Source of the DNA: Desulfococcus sp.
GTDB taxonomy: Bacteria; Desulfobacterota; Desulfobacteria; Desulfobacterales; Desulfosalsimonadaceae
DNA: 10,642 nt
Reading direction: 5' to 3'
Assembly: GCA_024641805.1 (NCBI GenBank)
Contig: JAHECJ010000031.1
Coordinates: 1-10,642, forward strand
The notes beneath the pieces were generated by a model, which did no database searches, was not told the DNA's origin, and was given only the letters and a program-made list of their open reading frames with translations. The translations under genes and the position numbers were made by a program. Positions 6,685 to 10,642 of the stretch are shown one piece after another (the stretch's first letter is position 1; each line of letters opens with the position of its first letter).

Positions 6685-9600
6685 ATGAAAAAACTTACAT
6701 CCATCGGACAGTTGGAATGGCTTCGCAATAAAATTCTTGCTGAGACGAATAAAGGGAAAACGGAAGTCCATGTATGCATGACCGGATGCCGTGCCTATGG
6801 CGCGGAAATGGTGCGGGATGCCATTGCCGAAGAAGTCTCAAAGCAGGGTCTTTCAGATGAGGTGGAGGTTCGGTCTACCGGCTGTCACGGATTCTGCGCA
6901 AAAGCACCGGTAGTGGCAATCGAGCCTTTAGGTGTTCAATACCAGGAGGTCGATCCGAATGATGCGGCTGAAATCGTCCTCCGGACATTGAAGCAGAACC
7001 AGTTGGTCGAGCGTCTGGCATACAAAGATCCAAAGATCGGAAAGCCGATTTATTACCGCAATCAGATCCCCTTTTACATGAAGCAGGTAAGACGCGTTCT
7101 GGCCAATTGCGGCCGGATTGATCCGACCCGCATCGAGCATTATATTGCCGCCGGTGGTTACAAAGCCCTGGTGAAGGCTTTGTCACACATGACACCGGAG
7201 ACGGTTATTGAAGAAGTCAAAGCAGCCAAAGTAAGGGGAAGGGGAGGGGCGGGGTTCCCGACCGGCATTAAATGGGGTTTTGCCCGCCAGTCAAAAAACA
7301 CCCCGAAGTACATCATCTGCAATGCCGATGAAGGTGATCCGGGCGCGTTCATGGACCGGGCGATTTTAGAGGGCGATCCTCATGCGGTTGTCGAAGGAAT
7401 GCTGATCGGCGCTTATGCCATGGGCGCTGAATATGGAATCATTTATGTCCGGGAAGAATACCCCATCGCCGTGGATCATCTGAACATTGCCATCGCTCAG
7501 ACCGGGGAACTGGGGCTGATCGGTGAAAATATTCTGGGAACCGGATTTAATTTTAATTTAACACTGAAAATGGGGGCCGGCGCCTTTGTCTGCGGTGAGG
7601 AAACCGCTCTGATGGCATCCATTGAAGGCAAAAGGGGCATGCCCCGGCCTCGGCCGCCATTTCCCGCCCAGGCCGGGCTGGATGAAAAACCGACCAATAT
7701 CAACAATGTGGAAACCCTTGCCAATATACCGCTGATTATTAAAAACGGCGCCCAATGGTATGGGGAAGTGGGGACTGAAAACAGCAAGGGGACCAAAATA
7801 TTTTCCCTGGCCGGCAAGGTTAACAACACCGGTCTGGTGGAAGTCCCCATCGGCGCAACCATCAAGGAAGTGGTTTTTGATATCGGTGGCGGCATTCCCA
7901 AGGGGCGCAAGTTTAAGGCCGTGCAGATGGGCGGGCCTGCGGGCGGTTGTGTCCCGGCCCAGTTTTTAAACCTTCCCATTGATTATGATACGATTCAGCG
8001 GATCGGCGCCATCATGGGTTCCGGAGGTATGGTGGTACTGGATGAAAATAACTGCATGGTCGAAATCGCTCGGTTTTTCCTAAGTTTCACCCAGTCAGAA
8101 TCCTGCGGCAAGTGCGCACCATGCCGTCTGGGGACTACCCAGCTATTGGAAATATTGACCCGAATCACACAGGGTAATGGAAAAATCGGAGATATTGCCA
8201 CCATAAAATCCCTGGGCGAGACCATGATGGACGCATCGCTGTGCGGACTGGGACAGGCCAGTCCCAAGCCGGCATTATCCACCTTAAAATATTTTGAAAA
8301 GGAATATACGGATCATATCCATGAGCACCGCTGTGCCGGTGCGGTTTGTGATTCCATGGTTATTTCCGCCTGTCAGCATGCCTGTCCGGCCGGGATCGAC
8401 GTGCCGAATTACGTGGCAGCCGTGGCAAGCGGGAATTACCGTCAGGCAGTGGATATTATCCGGGAGAGAAATCCGTTTCCGGCAGTGTGCGGACGGATCT
8501 GTATCCATCCATGTGAATACAAATGCCGGCGCGGAGAACTCGATGACCCGGTTGCCATCCGTGCAATAAAACGGTTTGCATCCGACTGGTATTTTGACAA
8601 TATCGGTCCGGAACGAGATCCGTATCCGGTCACGCAGGAGGAAAAAGTTGCGGTTGTCGGCGCGGGACCTGCCGGACTGTCATGTGCTTATTTTCTGTCC
8701 AAAATCGGGTATGAGACCACCGTCTTCGAAGCCCAGCCTGTTGCCGGCGGTATGCTGGGAATTGCCGTTCCTGAATTCAGGCTGCCCAGGGACGTCATTG
8801 AGACGGAAATCAGGTACATTGAAAATGCCGGCGTGAAAATCTGCTATAATTCACCCATTGATGCCAATCATACACTGAATGACTTGATGAAAGAGGGATT
8901 TAATGCGGTATTTATCGCATCCGGCGCCCAGGCCAGCAAACAGATCGGAATCCCTGGCGAAGAAGAAGGGGTTGAGGGACTTTTTTACGGGTTGAAATTT
9001 CTGCATGACGTCAGAACCGGTGCGGATCTTTCGCTTGCCGGGAAAACCATCATTATCGGCGGCGGCAATGTTGCCATGGATGTGGCGCGGACAGCACTCA
9101 GGGCCGGATCGGATGACGTTCAGGTTTTTTGTCTGGAAAGCCGCGATGAGATGCCGGCCTGGGAAAAGGACATCGAAGAGGCATTGGAAGAAGGCATTGT
9201 TTTGAATCCGTCGTGGTCACCCAGCCGGATTTTCAGCAAAGACGGCAAGGTCAGCGGGATGAGTTTTTCCAGGTGCCTCAATGTTTTCGACCAGAACGGG
9301 AAATTCAATCCGGCATGTGATTTGAACGATACGCATTATGTGGATGCCGAGAATATCATTGTTTCCATCGGCCAGGCGCCGGACATGTCATTTTTACCGG
9401 AAGACAGCCAGCTGGAGAGAGCATTGTGGGGCAGCCTCGTGGTTGACGAAAATACATTGTCAACCAATGTCCCGGGTGTTTTTGCCGGCGGTGATTTTAC
9501 TACCGGACCCACGTTTGTGATTCGCGCCATTGCATCCGGCCGGCGGGCGGCGCTGGCGATTGATAAATTTCTTTCCGGTGACCGCACGCGGATTCAAATG

Positions 9601-9816
9601 CCGGATGAAAAATCAAAGTTTGAACAGGATACCGGCCTTGCGTTGGAAGAAGAATCTTCTGAAGCAAAGCCGCGGGTGAAAATCGAAATGGAAAAACCTG
9701 AAAATCGGATAAAGGATTTTCGTGAGGTGGAAAAAGGATTTACGGCGGAAGAGGCACACTTTGAAGCCCGGCGGTGTCTCCGATGCGACTTAGAAAAAGA
9801 GGAGAGAAAAATATGA
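6685..9816 (+). CDS. NuoF-type NADH/FMN module fused to a GltD/NfnB-type FAD module
   Basis: This 1043-residue cytosolic protein joins two oxidoreductase families. Residues 1-110 form a thioredoxin-like [2Fe-2S] domain (Cys31, 35, 67, 71). Residues 130-545 are NuoF-like: the FMN/NADH glycine-rich RGRGGAGFPTGIKW (184-197), ICNADEGDPGAFMDR (211-225), and a [4Fe-4S] site at Cys474, 477, 480 and 520. From 550 the sequence switches to GltD type. Cys563, 567, 602, 606, 610 and 614 suit the two N-terminal [4Fe-4S] clusters, VVGAGPAGLSC (658-668) binds FAD, GGGNVAMDVA (792-801) starts the second Rossmann fold, and PGVFAGGD (930-937) is the conserved FAD motif. A C-terminal RRCLRCD adds Cys1031 and 1034. 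The usual HydB-type proteins have a 2[4Fe-4S] tail instead of GltD here. With FMN, FAD and several Fe-S centres on one chain it could split or merge electrons between NAD(P)H and a low-potential carrier; this is inference. Known fused homologues are called HylB-like. AAGGAGG at 6665-6671 precedes the start. Its stop overlaps the metV start. Confidence 0.92.
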   Translation: MKKLTSIGQLEWLRNKILAETNKGKTEVHVCMTGCRAYGAEMVRDAIAEEVSKQGLSDEVEVRSTGCHGFCAKAPVVAIEPLGVQYQEVDPNDAAEIVLRTLKQNQLVERLAYKDPKIGKPIYYRNQIPFYMKQVRRVLANCGRIDPTRIEHYIAAGGYKALVKALSHMTPETVIEEVKAAKVRGRGGAGFPTGIKWGFARQSKNTPKYIICNADEGDPGAFMDRAILEGDPHAVVEGMLIGAYAMGAEYGIIYVREEYPIAVDHLNIAIAQTGELGLIGENILGTGFNFNLTLKMGAGAFVCGEETALMASIEGKRGMPRPRPPFPAQAGLDEKPTNINNVETLANIPLIIKNGAQWYGEVGTENSKGTKIFSLAGKVNNTGLVEVPIGATIKEVVFDIGGGIPKGRKFKAVQMGGPAGGCVPAQFLNLPIDYDTIQRIGAIMGSGGMVVLDENNCMVEIARFFLSFTQSESCGKCAPCRLGTTQLLEILTRITQGNGKIGDIATIKSLGETMMDASLCGLGQASPKPALSTLKYFEKEYTDHIHEHRCAGAVCDSMVISACQHACPAGIDVPNYVAAVASGNYRQAVDIIRERNPFPAVCGRICIHPCEYKCRRGELDDPVAIRAIKRFASDWYFDNIGPERDPYPVTQEEKVAVVGAGPAGLSCAYFLSKIGYETTVFEAQPVAGGMLGIAVPEFRLPRDVIETEIRYIENAGVKICYNSPIDANHTLNDLMKEGFNAVFIASGAQASKQIGIPGEEEGVEGLFYGLKFLHDVRTGADLSLAGKTIIIGGGNVAMDVARTALRAGSDDVQVFCLESRDEMPAWEKDIEEALEEGIVLNPSWSPSRIFSKDGKVSGMSFSRCLNVFDQNGKFNPACDLNDTHYVDAENIIVSIGQAPDMSFLPEDSQLERALWGSLVVDENTLSTNVPGVFAGGDFTTGPTFVIRAIASGRRAALAIDKFLSGDRTRIQMPDEKSKFEQDTGLALEEESSEAKPRVKIEMEKPENRIKDFREVEKGFTAEEAHFEARRCLRCDLEKEERKI
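9799..9804 (+). promoter_or_regulatory. Ribosome binding site that decides the metV start
   Basis: GAGGAG, inside the end of the preceding gene, lies 8 bases before ATG 9813. An upstream in-frame ATG at 9774 would give a 43-base overlap and a non-conserved Arg/Lys-rich leader, so 9813 is preferred. The ATGA at 9813-9816 joins the start of metV to the stop of the fusion gene and suggests translational coupling. Confidence 0.7.
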
Positions 9817-10466
9817 TCCGGTCCATAACCCAGCTTAAGCCCGCCGAAGAAATTGAAAGGCTTCTCAAAGGGATGGGCAGAGTATTTATTGTCGGTTGCG
9901 GGACGTGCGTAACGCTGACCAGAACCGGTGGTATGCCTGAAGTTGAAGCCATGAAAGCAAAGTTGTCCGAACAAGGAAAAGTGGTCACCGGTACAACGGT
10001 GGTGCCGGTTGCGTGTGATAATCTGACCGGTGAAATCTTAGACGGTATCGAAAATCAGATCAAGCAGGCGGATGCCTTGCTGATTATGACCTGCGCATAC
10101 GGTGTCCAGACCATCGCCCGACAGATGAAAAAGACCGTCATTCCAGCATTGAATACGCTCTTTATCGGTAAGGAAACAGGGGCGGGAGAGTTTAATGAAG
10201 TCTGCAAACAGTGCGGAACCTGTGTCATTGGAGAAACCGGCGGTATCTGCCCGGTCACCGCATGCCATAAAGGGCTGGTTAACGGCCCCTGCGGCGGAAC
10301 CAATAACGGCAAATGCGAAATTGACGCCAACAAGGATTGTGCCTGGACCTCCATATATAACCGGTTAAATGAGCTGGGGCGGCTGGATTCCATGAGAAAA
10401 TACCAGAAACCCAGAAATCATTTGGGGGAACCCAGCCCCGGGAAATTTAAAATTCCGGTGGAATGA
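9813..10466 (+). CDS. metV: MetV, Fe-S/zinc partner subunit of methylene-THF reductase
   Basis: The 217-residue product matches the MTHFR C-terminal-type domain found as MetV next to MetF in acetogens and other Wood-Ljungdahl organisms. The N-terminal half has Cys29 and Cys32 (GCGTC), Cys68 (VACDN) and Cys94 (MTCAYG), a plausible [4Fe-4S] or metal set. The C-terminal half has the diagnostic Cys cluster: Cys131, 134, 137, 146, 151, 160 and 168, including CKQCGTC, GICPVTACHKGLVNGPCGG and GKCE. MetV is thought to relay electrons to the MetF flavin and to dock the electron-input module. Its coupling by overlapping codons to the NuoF-GltD gene suggests fixed stoichiometry with that protein. A metF gene starts 57 bases downstream. 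No reading-frame defect is seen, and the length is typical. Confidence 0.9.
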   Translation: MIRSITQLKPAEEIERLLKGMGRVFIVGCGTCVTLTRTGGMPEVEAMKAKLSEQGKVVTGTTVVPVACDNLTGEILDGIENQIKQADALLIMTCAYGVQTIARQMKKTVIPALNTLFIGKETGAGEFNEVCKQCGTCVIGETGGICPVTACHKGLVNGPCGGTNNGKCEIDANKDCAWTSIYNRLNELGRLDSMRKYQKPRNHLGEPSPGKFKIPVE

Positions 10467-10472
10467 ACATGG

Positions 10473-10491
10473 GTCGGGATTTTTTCCCGAC
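10473..10491 (+). promoter_or_regulatory. Stem-loop between metV and metF copy 2
   Basis: GTCGGGA (10473-10479) and TCCCGAC (10485-10491) form an exact 7-bp stem with a TTTTT loop, 7 bases after the metV stop. No U tract follows (ATTTGG), so full termination is unlikely. It could stabilise the upstream mRNA, be a processing site or weakly attenuate metF. Confidence 0.4.
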
Positions 10492-10523
10492 ATTTGGAAC
10501 GTGTTAAAGGAAAGGAAACAACA

Positions 10524-10642
10524 ATGCCCTCTGCATTTAAAAAGGCTCTGGATTCAGGTAAGTTTATCGTTACCTGCGAGGCCGCGCCGTCAAAAGGCAC
10601 TAATCTGGATAATATGAAACACCATATCGAGCTGCTCAAAGA
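10524..10642 (+). CDS. metF: Methylenetetrahydrofolate reductase family protein (MetF, copy 2), 5' part
   Basis: The ATG at 10524 follows AAAGGAAAGGA (10506-10516) and opens a frame that runs off the window after 39 codons. The visible peptide has KFIVTCEAAPSKGTNLDN, which aligns with HFAFTGECGPPKGANVKH of the complete MetF at 185-1117. Glu19 takes the place of the catalytic Glu24 there. The metV-metF order is the classical arrangement for the MetVF complex. The low similarity between the two N-termini shows they are different paralogues rather than a recent duplication. The rest of the protein, including any fusion or frameshift, cannot be judged. Confidence 0.85.
   Translation, partial: MPSAFKKALDSGKFIVTCEAAPSKGTNLDNMKHHIELLK

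Noticed and set aside
7497..7979. 160-codon open frame on the minus strand
   Set aside because: It lies fully inside the conserved NuoF-like domain on the + strand and its Pro/Ser-rich translation looks like a shadow frame.
9774..9812. Upstream ATG for metV
   Set aside because: It lacks a ribosome site, gives a basic non-conserved leader and a longer overlap; ATG 9813 has GAGGAG at 9799-9804.
1..10642. CRISPR arrays, tRNA or rRNA genes, insertion sequences, attachment sites
   Set aside because: No regularly spaced direct repeats, cloverleaf-like sequence, transposase-like protein or flanking terminal inverted repeats were seen on reading the window.

Overview
The window looks like a chromosomal piece of an anaerobic bacterium that runs the methyl branch of the Wood-Ljungdahl (reductive acetyl-CoA) pathway. 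The best guess is a sulfate-reducing or syntrophic Desulfobacterota (Desulfobacteraceae-like). This rests on MetF and MetV homologues, very Fe-S-rich NAD(P)H-linked redox subunits and a multi-PAS soluble histidine kinase; no rRNA or marker gene confirms it. All genes are on the + strand.

Layout. Positions 1-102 are the last 33 codons of an unidentified gene. Positions 185-1117 encode a complete methylenetetrahydrofolate reductase-type protein (MetF, copy 1). A short gap leads to a 616-residue soluble histidine kinase with three PAS domains (1175-3025). The 522-base gap 3026-3547 has no intact gene. It carries the decayed 3' part of another metF, readable only by switching frames at least three times, plus several small stem-loops and a possible promoter.

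From 3548 a tightly spaced cluster begins: an 875-residue NuoG/formate-dehydrogenase-like molybdopterin protein; a 162-residue NuoE-like [2Fe-2S] protein; a 1043-residue fusion of a NuoF-type NADH/FMN module with a GltD/NfnB-type FAD module; MetV, whose start codon overlaps the stop of the fusion gene; and, after a small hairpin, the first 39 codons of a second MetF cut by the window edge.

How it may work together. MetF and MetV are known to form methylene-THF reductase complexes in acetogens, where they recruit different electron-input modules (for example RnfC2 or HdrABC-MvhD). Here the apparent partner is a NuoEFG-like trio with an extra GltD-type flavin site. The molybdopterin subunit has the Fe-S domains and overall fold of a formate dehydrogenase, but lacks the Sec/Cys metal ligand and the following His. 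My main inference is that this is an electron-transfer, possibly flavin-bifurcating, module that feeds or drains MetVF, rather than a working formate dehydrogenase. That is unproven from sequence alone.
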